NCBI GenBank assembly: GCA_036278935.1
Contig: DASUKA010000088.1
Coordinates: 3,157 to 67,156 of the forward strand
Reading direction: 5' to 3'
Source: DASSNR01 sp036278935
GTDB lineage: Bacteria; Gemmatimonadota; Gemmatimonadetes; Gemmatimonadales; Gemmatimonadaceae
DNA length: 64,000 nucleotides
Shown here: in pieces, positions 50,430 through 61,530 of the stretch
How the letters are laid out: each line of letters begins with the position of its first letter
How positions within the stretch are numbered: the first letter of the stretch is position 1
Made by a program: the position numbers and the translations under genes
The notes under the pieces: generated by a model
What the model saw: only the letters and a program-made list of their open reading frames with translations
Database searches by the model: none
What the model was told of the DNA's origin: nothing

Positions 50430-51457
50430 TGGACATGATCGTTCTTCTGGCGCTGGTCGTGGCGATGGTTGCCTGGCTCACGGCGGCCGGTACCGCTGCG
50501 CGGAACGTGAGCCCGCTCTGGCTTCGGCATTGGTCGGAGCGGCGTGCGTCGGGCGGGATTGGTGCCATGGCGTTTCGGCCGGAGCGCATGGAGATGATCG
50601 CGAGCTCCGGCGCGGCGATGCTCGTGGCGCTCTGCGGCGTGCTCCTGAGCGTGGCGAGCGCACGGCGCGGTTGGTCGCTGCCCATCTCGGCGAGTGCCAT
50701 GCTGCTCGCGCTGCTGGTGGTGGGGCTGATGCTGCCGAAGGTCATCGCGCATCGCTGGGCGACGCGGCTCGCACCCGTGTTGCTGCCGACGCTGCGCTGG
50801 CCGGGTGTGGTCGTGAGCGTGCTGGGCCGTGTCTGGCGGCGCGCGTGGGGCGGGCGCCGTCTGCCGGAGTCCGGCCGCAGCGCGGAGGCGACGGCCTCTG
50901 ATATCGACGCGCTGCTGCGCGAAGGTGCACGCGCCGGACTCGGGCAGCGCGATGCGTTACGCCTCATCAGCGGTGTGGCGCGGTTCGGTGGGAAGGTCGT
51001 GAGCGATGTCATGACGCCGCGCGAGGCGGTGGTTGCGATCGACGCGGCGGTGAATCCTCGCCTCGCTGCCCGGGCGCTTGTGCAGAGTGGGTACAGCCGT
51101 GTGCCCGTCTATCGCGGCTCGCGCACCGCCGTGATTGGCATGGTGCACGCCATGGATGTCTTCCGCACAGGCGCCGCGTCCATCCCGGCTGTTCGTCCGG
51201 TGTCCCACGTGGAGGCGCGCACGCCATGTAGCGACGCCCTCATGATGATGCTGCGCGACCGATGCCATCTGGCCGTCGTGCGGGACGACGGCGGATCCAT
51301 GTCGGGCATCATCACGCTCGAGGATGTTTTGCGGGCGTTGATGGGCGAGGTGCCAGCTCGCCACCGCCTGCTGCCGGCTGTCCGTCATGCGGAGGCAGCG
51401 CGCACGCGGGGAACTCGCATCCCGGGACGCGCGGTCGCCGCGGACCGCCCGAGGTAG
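50429..51457 (+). CDS. Second CNNM-like CBS-pair membrane protein, lacking CorC domain
   Basis: A 342-residue paralog of the preceding protein, joined by a TGATG junction. It has hydrophobic N-terminal helices (about 3-23, 57-75, 83-103) and a CBS pair (about 190-310: DVMTPREAVVAIDAAVN, YSRVPVYRGSRTAVIGMVHA, CHLAVVRDDGGSMSGIITLED). It ends in an Arg-rich tail without the CorC/HlyC domain. The pair may form a heteromer. Ion specificity is unknown. Confidence 0.82.
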   Translation: MDMIVLLALVVAMVAWLTAAGTAARNVSPLWLRHWSERRASGGIGAMAFRPERMEMIASSGAAMLVALCGVLLSVASARRGWSLPISASAMLLALLVVGLMLPKVIAHRWATRLAPVLLPTLRWPGVVVSVLGRVWRRAWGGRRLPESGRSAEATASDIDALLREGARAGLGQRDALRLISGVARFGGKVVSDVMTPREAVVAIDAAVNPRLAARALVQSGYSRVPVYRGSRTAVIGMVHAMDVFRTGAASIPAVRPVSHVEARTPCSDALMMMLRDRCHLAVVRDDGGSMSGIITLEDVLRALMGEVPARHRLLPAVRHAEAARTRGTRIPGRAVAADRPR

Positions 51458-51458
51458 C

Positions 51459-53090
51459 GTGCGGGCGTTCGTCGTCTTCTGGCGCCTGGTGCCATTCCTG
51501 GTGGCGTTTCTGCGCGATCGCCGGCGGTGGATCTTCATCGGACGTCCACGCCGACTGTCCACCGAAGCGCATCGCACCAGGGCGCGGCGGCTCACCGCCA
51601 CGGTGGCGCAGCTCGGCCCGACCTACATCAAGCTTGCGCAGGTGTTCGCCGCGCGTGCCGACATTCTGCCGGAGCCGTACCTGAGCGAGATCGGTGAGCT
51701 CACCGATCGGGTCCCGCCGCTTCCACTCTCGACTATCGAGAGCGTGATTCAACGCGAGTTCGGGCAGCCCCCGTCCGCCCTGTTTCAGTGCTTTGCCCCG
51801 GAGCCGCTGGCCGCCGCTTCGCTGGGGCAGGTGCACCGCGCCACCTTCGCGGACCGCGAGGTGGTGGTGAAGGTGCTCCGTCCGGGGGTCGAGGAGCTCG
51901 TCGCGATCGACCTTCATGCCGCGTTCCGCATTCTCTTCTTCATCAACGTGCTCTTTCCGAATCATCACGTGCGAGCTATCACGACCATCGTACGGGAATT
52001 CGCCAAGCACATCGAGGAGGAGATGGATTTTCGCCAGGAGGCGCGGAACGCGCAGCTTATTCGCGCCAATTTCGCGAACGACTCGCGCGTGTCGGTGCCG
52101 CGCGTGGTGGACGAGCTGACCCGGCAGCGCGTGCTGGTGCTGGAGTACATGGAGGGGACGAAGGTGGACCGGCTGCACGAGCGCATCGCCAGCGGCGACA
52201 TCTCCGTGCAGGCGCTCCTCGCAACGCTCGTGGAAGTCTACGTGAAGATGATGCTGGTGGACGGCATCTTTCACGCCGACCCGCACCCCGGCAACCTCCT
52301 CGTCTCGCCCGAGGGGCGTCTGGTGCTGCTGGATTTCGGGATGGTGGTGCGCGTGGAGCAGGAGACGCGCTCGCGGCTCATCCAGACGATCATGGCAGCC
52401 GTGCGCCAGGACGTCGATGGGGTGATTGCGGGCTTCTACGAGCTGGGGCTCCTGGATCCGGAGGTGGATCGCGGTACGGTGCGCGATGCGGCGCGGTCGC
52501 TCATGTCCATCGCGTTCACCCCGGACGCCCAGCCCAGACAGATTCAGCGCATCGTGAACGAGGTCATGTCAACCTTTTATCGATGGCCCATCACCCTGCC
52601 CAGCGAGCTGGTGTACTTCGGGCGGGCCGCGGCGCTGGCCGAAGGGATCGCCATGCGCTACGAGCCCACGTTCAACAGCGTGCAGTTCGCGACGCCCATC
52701 GTGAAACGCATGAAGGGCGAGCTGCTCGCCGCGATGTTCGGCGGCGCGGACCGCGACGTCCTGAAGAACTGGGCGATGGAGCTCAACGGCATCATCCGCG
52801 AGTTGCGGGACGTGCTGCGCCGCGCCGGTCGTGATGAGCTCCGCGTGCGCGCCCACCCGCGCGATGTGATCGAGATGCAGCAGTTCCTCGCGCTCCAGAC
52901 GCGGCGCATCCTGCTGTGTGCTTTCGCGGGCGTCCTTGCCGTGGTGGGCGCCACGTTGGGCATCGTCGACCACAACGTGTACGTGCTGGCGATCTCGCTG
53001 CTTGCAGCGCTGATCGTCTTTCTCATCATCGTGCTGCTGCCCCTGCATCTCCTCTCGAACCCGTTCCGCGGCTACCGGCGGTGGCGATGA
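51459..53090 (+). CDS. ABC1/UbiB-family atypical kinase, membrane-anchored
   Basis: A 543-residue UbiB/COQ8-like protein; relatives are atypical kinase/ATPases that support quinone synthesis or lipid homeostasis. The family's KxGQ motif reads KLAQ here (TYIKLAQVFAARADILP). The Ala-rich loop is AAASLGQVHRA. EMDFRQEARN, HADPHPGNLL and LLDFGMV are the remaining kinase motifs. Two C-terminal membrane helices (about 485-530) anchor it. GTG 51459 lies one base after the previous stop. Start choice is moderately uncertain, because the frame is open upstream. Confidence 0.87.
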   Translation: MRAFVVFWRLVPFLVAFLRDRRRWIFIGRPRRLSTEAHRTRARRLTATVAQLGPTYIKLAQVFAARADILPEPYLSEIGELTDRVPPLPLSTIESVIQREFGQPPSALFQCFAPEPLAAASLGQVHRATFADREVVVKVLRPGVEELVAIDLHAAFRILFFINVLFPNHHVRAITTIVREFAKHIEEEMDFRQEARNAQLIRANFANDSRVSVPRVVDELTRQRVLVLEYMEGTKVDRLHERIASGDISVQALLATLVEVYVKMMLVDGIFHADPHPGNLLVSPEGRLVLLDFGMVVRVEQETRSRLIQTIMAAVRQDVDGVIAGFYELGLLDPEVDRGTVRDAARSLMSIAFTPDAQPRQIQRIVNEVMSTFYRWPITLPSELVYFGRAAALAEGIAMRYEPTFNSVQFATPIVKRMKGELLAAMFGGADRDVLKNWAMELNGIIRELRDVLRRAGRDELRVRAHPRDVIEMQQFLALQTRRILLCAFAGVLAVVGATLGIVDHNVYVLAISLLAALIVFLIIVLLPLHLLSNPFRGYRRWR

Positions 53091-54168
53091 CGGCGTCCTC
53101 AGAAACCCCGGTCATGCACGATGGACTTCTCGCCGACTTCACCGCCGGCAAAACGTCGGCGCTTGCGCGCGCGGTGAGCCTGGTGGAGAACCAGCGCGAG
53201 GGATTCGAGGCCGTGCTCGCCCTGGTGGGCACCCGGTTGGGACATGGCCGGCGGATCGGCATCACCGGGCCGCCCGGCGCCGGCAAGAGCACGCTCACCA
53301 GCCGCCTCGCGGCCCATTACCGAGCCTCCGGGCTCACCGTGGGCATCGTGGCGGTGGATCCCACGTCCCCCTATACGGGTGGCGCACTGCTCGGAGACCG
53401 GATCCGCATGGAAGCGGTTGCATTGGATCCGGGCATCTACATTCGCTCGATGGCCACACGCGGCTCGCTCGGCGGCCTGGCCGCCAGCACACGCGACGTG
53501 GCGGACGTGCTGGATGGCTTCGGATTCGACCGCATTCTCATCGAGACGGTCGGTGTGGGGCAGAGCGAGCTCGAGGTGGCGCGCACGGCGGACAGTTGCG
53601 TGGTGGTGCTGGTGCCCGAGTCGGGGGATGGGATCCAGACCATGAAGGCGGGACTCATGGAGATCGCGGACCTCTTTCTCGTGAACAAGTCGGACCGCCC
53701 CGGTGCGGACCGATTGCGCCATGAAGTGGAGGTGATGTTGGGGTTCCGGGTCGGACAGCTCTACCGCAACGTCCCGTCGCACCACGGCATGGATCAGCGC
53801 CGGCTGCTCAATCCGGCCCGCATGGCGCGCGAAGCCGCCGCATCCGCCGAGGACCACTGGATTCCGCCGGTGCTTGCCACGATCGCCGAGCGCGGTGAAG
53901 GGATCGAGGCGCTGGCCTCCGCGCTCGACCGCCACGCCGGTTATCTTGCGACAAGCGGGCTGCTGGATGCACGACGCCGGCAGCGCTTCCGCGAGCGTGT
54001 GGTGGAGGCCGTGGAACGGCAGGTGCGGGAGCGACTCTGGGGCGACCCCGACACGGCGGCGTGGCTCGATGGGCAGCTCGATGCCATGACGGCTGGAACC
54101 ACCAGCCCACTGGCGGTCGCACGGGAAGTACTGAAGCGCAGTGCAAATCTTCTGACGCGGGCGAACGC

Positions 54169-54172
<4 letters not shown>
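53087..54172 (+). CDS. meaB: MeaB/ArgK-type GTPase, chaperone of B12 mutase
   Basis: A 361-residue G3E GTPase that gates adenosylcobalamin loading and protects B12-dependent acyl-CoA mutases. The P-loop is GPPGAGKST, followed by VAVDPTSPYTGGALLGDRIR and the ETVGVGQSE switch block. The nucleotide-specificity motif is NKSD. ATG 53087 overlaps the kinase stop, and its own stop overlaps the mutase start (ATGA). It therefore clearly serves the mutase encoded next. Confidence 0.94.
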
Positions 54173-55863
<1,691 letters not shown>

Positions 55864-55867
55864 TCGC

Positions 55868-56659
55868 ATGCGCCAGACGCGGGTGGGACCGGGGCGGCGG
55901 CGGGGGCGGGGGCATACAGAGTGGTGGCAATCATACTTCGACGCGCACTATCTGCTCGAGTACGAGCCGCTGTTCTCGTTGGAGCGCGACCGGCGCGAAA
56001 CCGCTCGGCTCATCGAGTTGCTGGGCCTCCCGGTAGGCGCCCGCGTCCTCGACGTGCCCTGCGGGCAGGGGCGGCACGCGCACCTGCTTGCTGAGGCGGG
56101 CTATGACGTGCGCGGGCTCGACTACTCGCGGTATCTGCTGAGTGTGGCGCGCGCGCGGGGGACCGGACCGCGGCTCCGCTATCAGCAGGGCGACATGCGC
56201 GCGCTGCCCACGCAGTGGACCGGTCGCTTCGATGCGGTGACGAATCTGTTCACCTCGTTCGGCTTCTTTCTCGATCCCGGCGATGACCGCCGCGTTCTGG
56301 CGCAATTCGCCCGCGTGTTGCGGCCTGGCGGTCTGCTCATCTGGCAGGGCGGCAGCCGCGATGGGATCATGGCACGCTTCCTCGCACGCGACTGGTGGAG
56401 GACGGCGGATGGGACGCTGGTGGCGCAGGAGCGTACTTTCGATCCACTCTCTGGAATCCTCACGGTCGACACCTCGTGGAGCGGGCCGGGCGGCGCGGGC
56501 GAGCGCCCGCACCGCATCCGACTCTACAGTGCTTCGCAGCTCGCCGCGCTGCTCGCCGCGCACGGACTGGTGGTGGAAGCCGCGTACGACGGATGGAGCG
56601 ATCGCCCGATGACGCGTCGCTCCTCGCAGATGCTGCTGGTCGCGCGGAAGGAGGGGTGA
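55868..56659 (+). CDS. Class I SAM-dependent methyltransferase
   Basis: A 263-residue Rossmann-fold methyltransferase. Motif I is ARVLDVPCGQGRHAH (about 57-71), followed by GLDYSRYLL, a motif III-like FDAVTNLFTSFGFF and the post-motif LRPGGLLIWQGG. The Arg/Gly-rich first 15 residues may not be translated if a later start is used. It sits 4 bp after the mutase large subunit and before the B12 subunit. A role in modifying a pathway intermediate is possible, but the substrate is unknown. Confidence 0.8.
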   Translation: MRQTRVGPGRRRGRGHTEWWQSYFDAHYLLEYEPLFSLERDRRETARLIELLGLPVGARVLDVPCGQGRHAHLLAEAGYDVRGLDYSRYLLSVARARGTGPRLRYQQGDMRALPTQWTGRFDAVTNLFTSFGFFLDPGDDRRVLAQFARVLRPGGLLIWQGGSRDGIMARFLARDWWRTADGTLVAQERTFDPLSGILTVDTSWSGPGGAGERPHRIRLYSASQLAALLAAHGLVVEAAYDGWSDRPMTRRSSQMLLVARKEG

Positions 56660-56839
56660 GCGCCGTTGCCCCTCATCCGTCGCGAACGCTACCTTTCGAG
56701 CACATCGCGTGGGTAGGGGCCGGAGCGCGCGACGGGTAGCCGCGGCGGCCGCGTGGCGCCGCCCCCGGCCGCGCGTGATGATATGCGGGTCGGCCTCGCC
56801 CGACTCCCCACACCCGACTCCCCACACTCTCTCACCACC

Positions 56840-57253
56840 ATGCCCCGTCCCATTCGTGTTCTGATCGCCAAACCCGGCCTGGATGGCCATGACCGTGGGG
56901 CGAAAGTGGTGGCGGCGGCACTCCGTGATGCCGGAATGGAAGTGATCTACACTGGGCTGCACCAGACGCCGGAGATGATCGCGAGCGCCGCGATCCAGGA
57001 GGATGTGGATGTGGTCGGTCTCTCGATCCTGAGTGGTGCGCACATGACGCTGTTCCCGCGTGTGCTCGAGCTGCTGCGCGCGGGCGGACGTGACGACATC
57101 CTTGTAACGGGCGGCGGCATTCTTCCGCGGGAGGACATCGAGGCGTTGCAGCGGCAGGGGGTCGGCAAGCTCTTCGGGCCCGGGACGCCGACCTCCGATC
57201 TGGTAGACTACATCACCGCATGGTTCGCCGAACGACAGCAGCAGCACGCGTGA
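56840..57253 (+). CDS. B12-binding small subunit of acyl-CoA mutase
   Basis: A 137-residue cobalamin-binding domain, the size of IcmB/HcmB. The B12-binding signature D-x-H-x2-G is GLDGHDRGAKV, with the S-x-L-like LSILSGAH and the GGG block VTGGGILP. It supplies adenosylcobalamin to the large subunit at 54169, giving a two-subunit mutase. The 180 bp before it hold only repetitive C-rich sequence (CCCGACTCCCCACA twice) and no clear promoter. The carboxyltransferase GTG overlaps its stop. Confidence 0.93.
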   Translation: MPRPIRVLIAKPGLDGHDRGAKVVAAALRDAGMEVIYTGLHQTPEMIASAAIQEDVDVVGLSILSGAHMTLFPRVLELLRAGGRDDILVTGGGILPREDIEALQRQGVGKLFGPGTPTSDLVDYITAWFAERQQQHA

Positions 57254-58968
57254 CATCACGTCTTCGCCAACTCTCGAGCGAGCTGCGCGCGCTCGAGGAC
57301 ACGCTCCGCCAGGGCGGCGGCGCCCGCAAGATCGAACGGCAACACGCGCAAGGCAAGCTCACGGCGCGTGAGCGCATCGCGGGGTTGTGCGATCCAGGTA
57401 CGCGCTGGCTCGAGGTCGGCCTCCTGGTAGCGCATGATCAGTACGACGGGCAGGCGCCGGCCGCCGGAGTAGTGACGGGTGTCGGGCTGGTTCATGCGCG
57501 CGAGGTCGTGATCGTCGCCAACGATGCGACCGTGAAGGCCGGCTCGTGGTGGCCGGAGACCATCCGGAAGATGCTGCGCGCGCAGGAGATCGCGATGCGC
57601 TGTCGCATCCCGATCATCTACCTCGTGGACTCGTCCGGGGTGAATCTCCCATACCAGGGCGGAGTTTTCCCGGGGCAGTATGGGGCCAGCCGGATCTTCT
57701 ACTACAACTCCATCATGCGGCGCTACCTGCGCACTCCGCAGCTTGCCGCCGTCATGGGCCCATGCATTGCGGGGGGCGCGTATCTGCCGGCGCTCTCCGA
57801 CGTGATCCTGATGGTTGAGGGCACGTCGTTCATGGGCCTTGGCGGTCCGAACCTGGTGAAGGGGGCGACGGGGCAGGTGGTGGACGCGGAGACGCTGGGC
57901 GGCGCGTTGACGCATACTGGAATCAGCGGCGTGGCGCATTACGTGGTGAAGGACGATGCGGCCTGCCTGGCGAAGCTGCGCGATCTGGTGGCGCGGCTGC
58001 CTGACGACTCGCGTGCGCGGGCGGCTGGCGCGGCGCGGGGGGCCCCCCCCGAACACCACGATACCCCCTCGGCGGCCGACATGCATCATCCATCCGCCGC
58101 CCCCGCCATCACTGCACCGCCCGCCGAGGGCTCGTCCGCAGGCGCCCGCGAGCAACCAGAGTCGCTCTACGACCTCCTCCCCACCGACCATCGTATGTCC
58201 TACGACATGCACGCCGTCCTGCGCGCTGTGGTCGATGGCGGGGTGATCGACGAATTCCAGGAGCCGCTCGCGCGCGAGATGCTCTGCGGTGACGCCGCCA
58301 TCGAGGGCATCCCCGTGGGGGTGATCGCGAACCAGCGCGGACTCATCAAGGGGCGCGCCGGCGAGCGGCCGCGCTTTGGCGGCATTGTGTACGCGGAGAG
58401 CGCGGAGAAGGTCGCCTATTTCATCGACCGCTGCGATCGCCAGGGGACGCCGATCCTCTTCGTGCAGGACGTCTCCGGCTTCATGGTCGGGCCCGACGCG
58501 GAGCACGCTGGGATCATTCGCGCCGGGGCACGGTTCGTGGAGGCCATGGCCACCGCCCTCGTCCCGAAAATCGTCCTCACCGTGAACCACGCATCCGGAG
58601 CGGGCTACTACGCGATGGCGGGTCAGGGATTCGATCCGGATTTCATCTTCAGCTGGCCGACGGGACGCATGGGCGTCATGGAAGGCGAAGCCGCGGTGCA
58701 AGCGGTGCACGGTCCGGCGCTCGAAGCGGCACGCTCGGCGGGCACGCAGCCGGCACCCGCGGTGCTCGAGGCCGTCGAGGCGATGCGCGCCGACTACGAG
58801 CACCAGCTCGATGCGCGGTATGCCGGGGCACGTGGCTACATCGACGCGATCGTCTACCCGGAAGAGACGCGCGAAGTGCTGGCCATGGCGCTGCGAGCCT
58901 CGCTCCATAATCCGGGCCCACACCTCGGCCCGTTCGTGCTGCCACCACATCTGGGAGAGACACCGTGA
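57250..58968 (+). CDS. Acyl-CoA carboxylase, carboxyltransferase (beta) subunit
   Basis: A 572-residue biotin-dependent carboxyltransferase that transfers CO2 from carboxybiotin to an acyl-CoA. The N-terminal crotonase-fold half has GKLTARERIAGLCDPG, then GPCIAGGAYLPALSD and GLGGPNLVKGATGQVV. The C-terminal half has VQDVSGFMVGPDAEHAG and NHASGAGYYAMAGQGF. The two halves are joined by a His/Pro/Ala-rich insertion (residues about 255-307). It contains a slip-prone G6C8 run at 58037-58050. Substrate could be propionyl-, methylcrotonyl- or geranyl-type CoA. No biotin carboxylase/carrier subunit is in the window. Beside AtuA genes, a branched or terpenoid acyl-CoA is plausible. Confidence 0.87.
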   Translation: MTSRLRQLSSELRALEDTLRQGGGARKIERQHAQGKLTARERIAGLCDPGTRWLEVGLLVAHDQYDGQAPAAGVVTGVGLVHAREVVIVANDATVKAGSWWPETIRKMLRAQEIAMRCRIPIIYLVDSSGVNLPYQGGVFPGQYGASRIFYYNSIMRRYLRTPQLAAVMGPCIAGGAYLPALSDVILMVEGTSFMGLGGPNLVKGATGQVVDAETLGGALTHTGISGVAHYVVKDDAACLAKLRDLVARLPDDSRARAAGAARGAPPEHHDTPSAADMHHPSAAPAITAPPAEGSSAGAREQPESLYDLLPTDHRMSYDMHAVLRAVVDGGVIDEFQEPLAREMLCGDAAIEGIPVGVIANQRGLIKGRAGERPRFGGIVYAESAEKVAYFIDRCDRQGTPILFVQDVSGFMVGPDAEHAGIIRAGARFVEAMATALVPKIVLTVNHASGAGYYAMAGQGFDPDFIFSWPTGRMGVMEGEAAVQAVHGPALEAARSAGTQPAPAVLEAVEAMRADYEHQLDARYAGARGYIDAIVYPEETREVLAMALRASLHNPGPHLGPFVLPPHLGETP

Positions 58969-60413
58969 GTCGCGTAGTTCGTGTCGCGTCCGGGCAGGGC
59001 TTCTGGGGAGACTGGCTGGAGGCGCCGCGCCGCCAGGTCGATGGCGGTCCCATCGATTACCTCATGCTGGACTACCTGGCCGAAGTGACGATGTCGATTC
59101 TGCAGAAGCAGAAAGAGCGCGATCCATCGATGGGGTACGCGCGGGACTTCATCGGCGCGATGGAAAGCGTCTTTCCGGCCCTCGTCCAGCGCGGCGTGCG
59201 CGTGGTGGCGAACGCCGGAGGCGTGAATCCCCCTGCATGTGCGGCCGCGGTGCGCGCGGCGGCGGACCGCGCCGGTGTTGCCGGGAAGCTCCGTGTGGGT
59301 GTGGTGACGGGTGATGACCTGCTCCCGCGGCTTGACGCGCTCATCGCCGGCGGACACCCGCTCGCCAACATGGAGACCGGCGAGCCGCTCGAGAGCGTTC
59401 GCGCGCGTGTGCTGTCGGCCAATGCTTACCTCGGGGCCCTCCCGATCGTGCAGGCGCTGGCGCAGGACGCGAACATCGTCATTACGGGGCGATCCACCGA
59501 CACCGCACTCACTATGGCGCCGCTGCTCCATGAATTTCACTGGGGCATGGATGACTGGAACCGGCTGGCCGCTGGCATCGTCGCGGGCCACATAATCGAG
59601 TGCGGCGCGCAGTGCTCGGGCGGGAACTGCCTCTACGACTGGCGCACCATCCCCGATCTCGCGAACATCGGCTACCCCATCATCGAGGCATCGCCGGATG
59701 GCACCTTTGTCGTCACCAAGCACTCTGGCACCGGGGGACGGATCGACATCCACTCGGTCACCGAGCAGCTCGTGTACGAGATGGGCGACCCGCACGATTA
59801 CATCACCCCGGACGTGATCGCCGACTTCACAACCATCCATCTCGAGGACGCGGGCACGGACCGGGTGCGCGTCTCGGGGATTACGGGGCGGCCGCCCACC
59901 GACAAGCTCAAGGTGTCCATCGCGTATCGCTCCGGCTACAAGGCGTTGGGCACGCTCGTCTACGCGTGGCCGGACGCCCTGGAGAAGGCGGAGCTTGCCG
60001 ATCGCGTGCTGCGGGAGCGTCTCGATCGGCTGGGATTGCACTTCGACGCCATCCACACGGAATTCCTTGGTGCATCGGCCACGCATGGCCCGCTGGCCAT
60101 GCCAGAGGCCGACGCGGCATCGCACGGTGGCATGCCAGCGGAGCGTCAGCCGGCGCGCGCGGGGGGATCGCGCCAGTACACGGAGCGACAGCGTGACATC
60201 CCCGAGGTGCAGCTTCGCATCGGGGTCCGGGGCAGCGACCGCGCGGCCGTCGAGCGCTTCACGCGCGAGATCGCGCCGTTGGTGCTGAATGGACCGCCGA
60301 GCGTAACCGGCTTTGCCGGAGGCCGCCCGAAGGTCGAAGAGGTGGTGGCCTACTGGCCCGCGCTCATCGACAAGCGCGTCGTTTCGCCGTGCGTCACCAT
60401 GGAGGATGCATGA
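58965..60413 (+). CDS. AtuA-family protein, N-terminal domain (DUF1446)
   Basis: A 482-residue protein matching the N-terminal DUF1446 domain of AtuA, a protein required in acyclic-terpene (citronellol) use but of unknown reaction. Family blocks include GQGFWGDWLEAP, YLMLDYLAEVTMSILQKQKE, VVANAGGVNP, VVTGDDLLP, ITGRSTDTAL, CGAQCSGGNCLYDW and GTGGRIDI. Its many conserved polar residues suggest an enzyme. The C-terminal AtuA domain is encoded by the next, overlapping gene. The start overlaps the carboxyltransferase stop (GTGA). Confidence 0.88.
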   Translation: MSRVVRVASGQGFWGDWLEAPRRQVDGGPIDYLMLDYLAEVTMSILQKQKERDPSMGYARDFIGAMESVFPALVQRGVRVVANAGGVNPPACAAAVRAAADRAGVAGKLRVGVVTGDDLLPRLDALIAGGHPLANMETGEPLESVRARVLSANAYLGALPIVQALAQDANIVITGRSTDTALTMAPLLHEFHWGMDDWNRLAAGIVAGHIIECGAQCSGGNCLYDWRTIPDLANIGYPIIEASPDGTFVVTKHSGTGGRIDIHSVTEQLVYEMGDPHDYITPDVIADFTTIHLEDAGTDRVRVSGITGRPPTDKLKVSIAYRSGYKALGTLVYAWPDALEKAELADRVLRERLDRLGLHFDAIHTEFLGASATHGPLAMPEADAASHGGMPAERQPARAGGSRQYTERQRDIPEVQLRIGVRGSDRAAVERFTREIAPLVLNGPPSVTGFAGGRPKVEEVVAYWPALIDKRVVSPCVTMEDA

Positions 60414-60763
60414 AGGTCCGGCTGCTGGACATCGCACACGCCCGCTCCGGCGATAAGGGCGATACGGCGAATGTCGGCGTGATTGCGCTGCGGCCCGAGT
60501 GGTACCCGGTGCTGCAGCTCTTTCTGACCCGGCAGCGTGTGGCCGATCACTTTCGCGGGCTCATCACGGGCGGCGTGGAGCGGTACGAGCTGCCGAACCT
60601 CGGCGCCGTGAATTTCCTGCTGCACGGCGCGTTGGGCGGCGGTGGCACGCTCTCGCTCAAGACGGACGCGCAGGGGAAGGTCTTTTCCACGGCGCTGCTT
60701 CGGCTGGTGCTCGATGTCCCGGATGACATGGCCAGGCAGTACAACCTTCCGGCGGCTGCATGA
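60410..60763 (+). CDS. AtuA-family C-terminal domain, stand-alone
   Basis: A 117-residue protein equal to the C-terminal ferredoxin-like domain that ends AtuA in other bacteria. Typical blocks are LLDIAHARSGDKGDTANVGV and LPNLGAVNFLLHGALGGGG. It overlaps the N-domain gene by 4 bp, so the two chains are made together and probably associate. Function unknown. Confidence 0.87.
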   Translation: MKVRLLDIAHARSGDKGDTANVGVIALRPEWYPVLQLFLTRQRVADHFRGLITGGVERYELPNLGAVNFLLHGALGGGGTLSLKTDAQGKVFSTALLRLVLDVPDDMARQYNLPAAA

Positions 60764-61530
60764 CGCGCGTACGCGCTGAGCGGACGGGCGCCATCGGCCG
60801 CATCACGCTCGCGCGTCCGGAGAAGAAGAACGCGCTGGACGAGCAGGCGGCGCGCGAGCTGCACGACGCCCTCCGGACGCTGGCGGAGGACACGGCGGTG
60901 CGCGTGGTGCTCCTGGGCGCATTGGGCGATGATTTCTGCGCTGGCGCCGACCTTGCCGCATTGGAGGCCATGATCGATGCGGCACCGGACGTGCATCGCC
61001 GCGATGCACAGGCGCTAGGCCAGGTGTTCACCGCCATCCGCGAGCTCCCGAAGCCGGTGGTCGCCGCGGTGCGCGGGCGCGCGCTCGCCGGTGGTGCAGG
61101 TCTGGCCACGGCGTGCGATCTGGTTCTCGCGCATGAGAATTCGCAGTTCGGCTATCCCGAAGTGCGCGTGGGCTTCGTGCCGGCCATGGTCATGACGATG
61201 CTGCGCCGCTCGGTGGGGGAGAAGCGGGCCTTCGAGCTGGTCGCGACCGGGCGCATGGTCTCCGCGCGTGAAGCGCTGGAACTCGGCATTGTGAGCCGCG
61301 TGCTCGGGGACGGCGAATTCGATGAGGCGGTGGAGGCGGTGCTCCAGCAATTGGCGCGTGCCGCGCCGAGCGCGCTGGCGCTCACGAAGCAGCTCTTCTA
61401 CGCCCTCGACGCGCGGGGCTTCCGCGAGGGGATCGCGTTGGGCGTGGAGGCAAACGTGGAGGCGCGCACCACCGACGAGTTCCGCGAGGGGATCCGCCGG
61501 TTTGTGCGAAAGCGCGCGGAGCGGGCGTGA
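60760..61530 (+). CDS. Enoyl-CoA hydratase/isomerase family protein
   Basis: A 256-residue crotonase-fold protein. It hydrates or isomerises an unsaturated acyl-CoA, probably the product of the neighbouring carboxylase. The oxyanion-hole segments are DDFCAGADLAAL and GRALAGGAGLATACD. The second catalytic Glu is present in YPEVRVGFVPA, while the first usual Glu position is not Glu. This leaves isohexenylglutaconyl- or methylglutaconyl-CoA hydratase (AtuE/LiuC-like) as one reading. It overlaps neighbours on both sides by 4 bp. Confidence 0.88.
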   Translation: MTRVRAERTGAIGRITLARPEKKNALDEQAARELHDALRTLAEDTAVRVVLLGALGDDFCAGADLAALEAMIDAAPDVHRRDAQALGQVFTAIRELPKPVVAAVRGRALAGGAGLATACDLVLAHENSQFGYPEVRVGFVPAMVMTMLRRSVGEKRAFELVATGRMVSAREALELGIVSRVLGDGEFDEAVEAVLQQLARAAPSALALTKQLFYALDARGFREGIALGVEANVEARTTDEFREGIRRFVRKRAERA

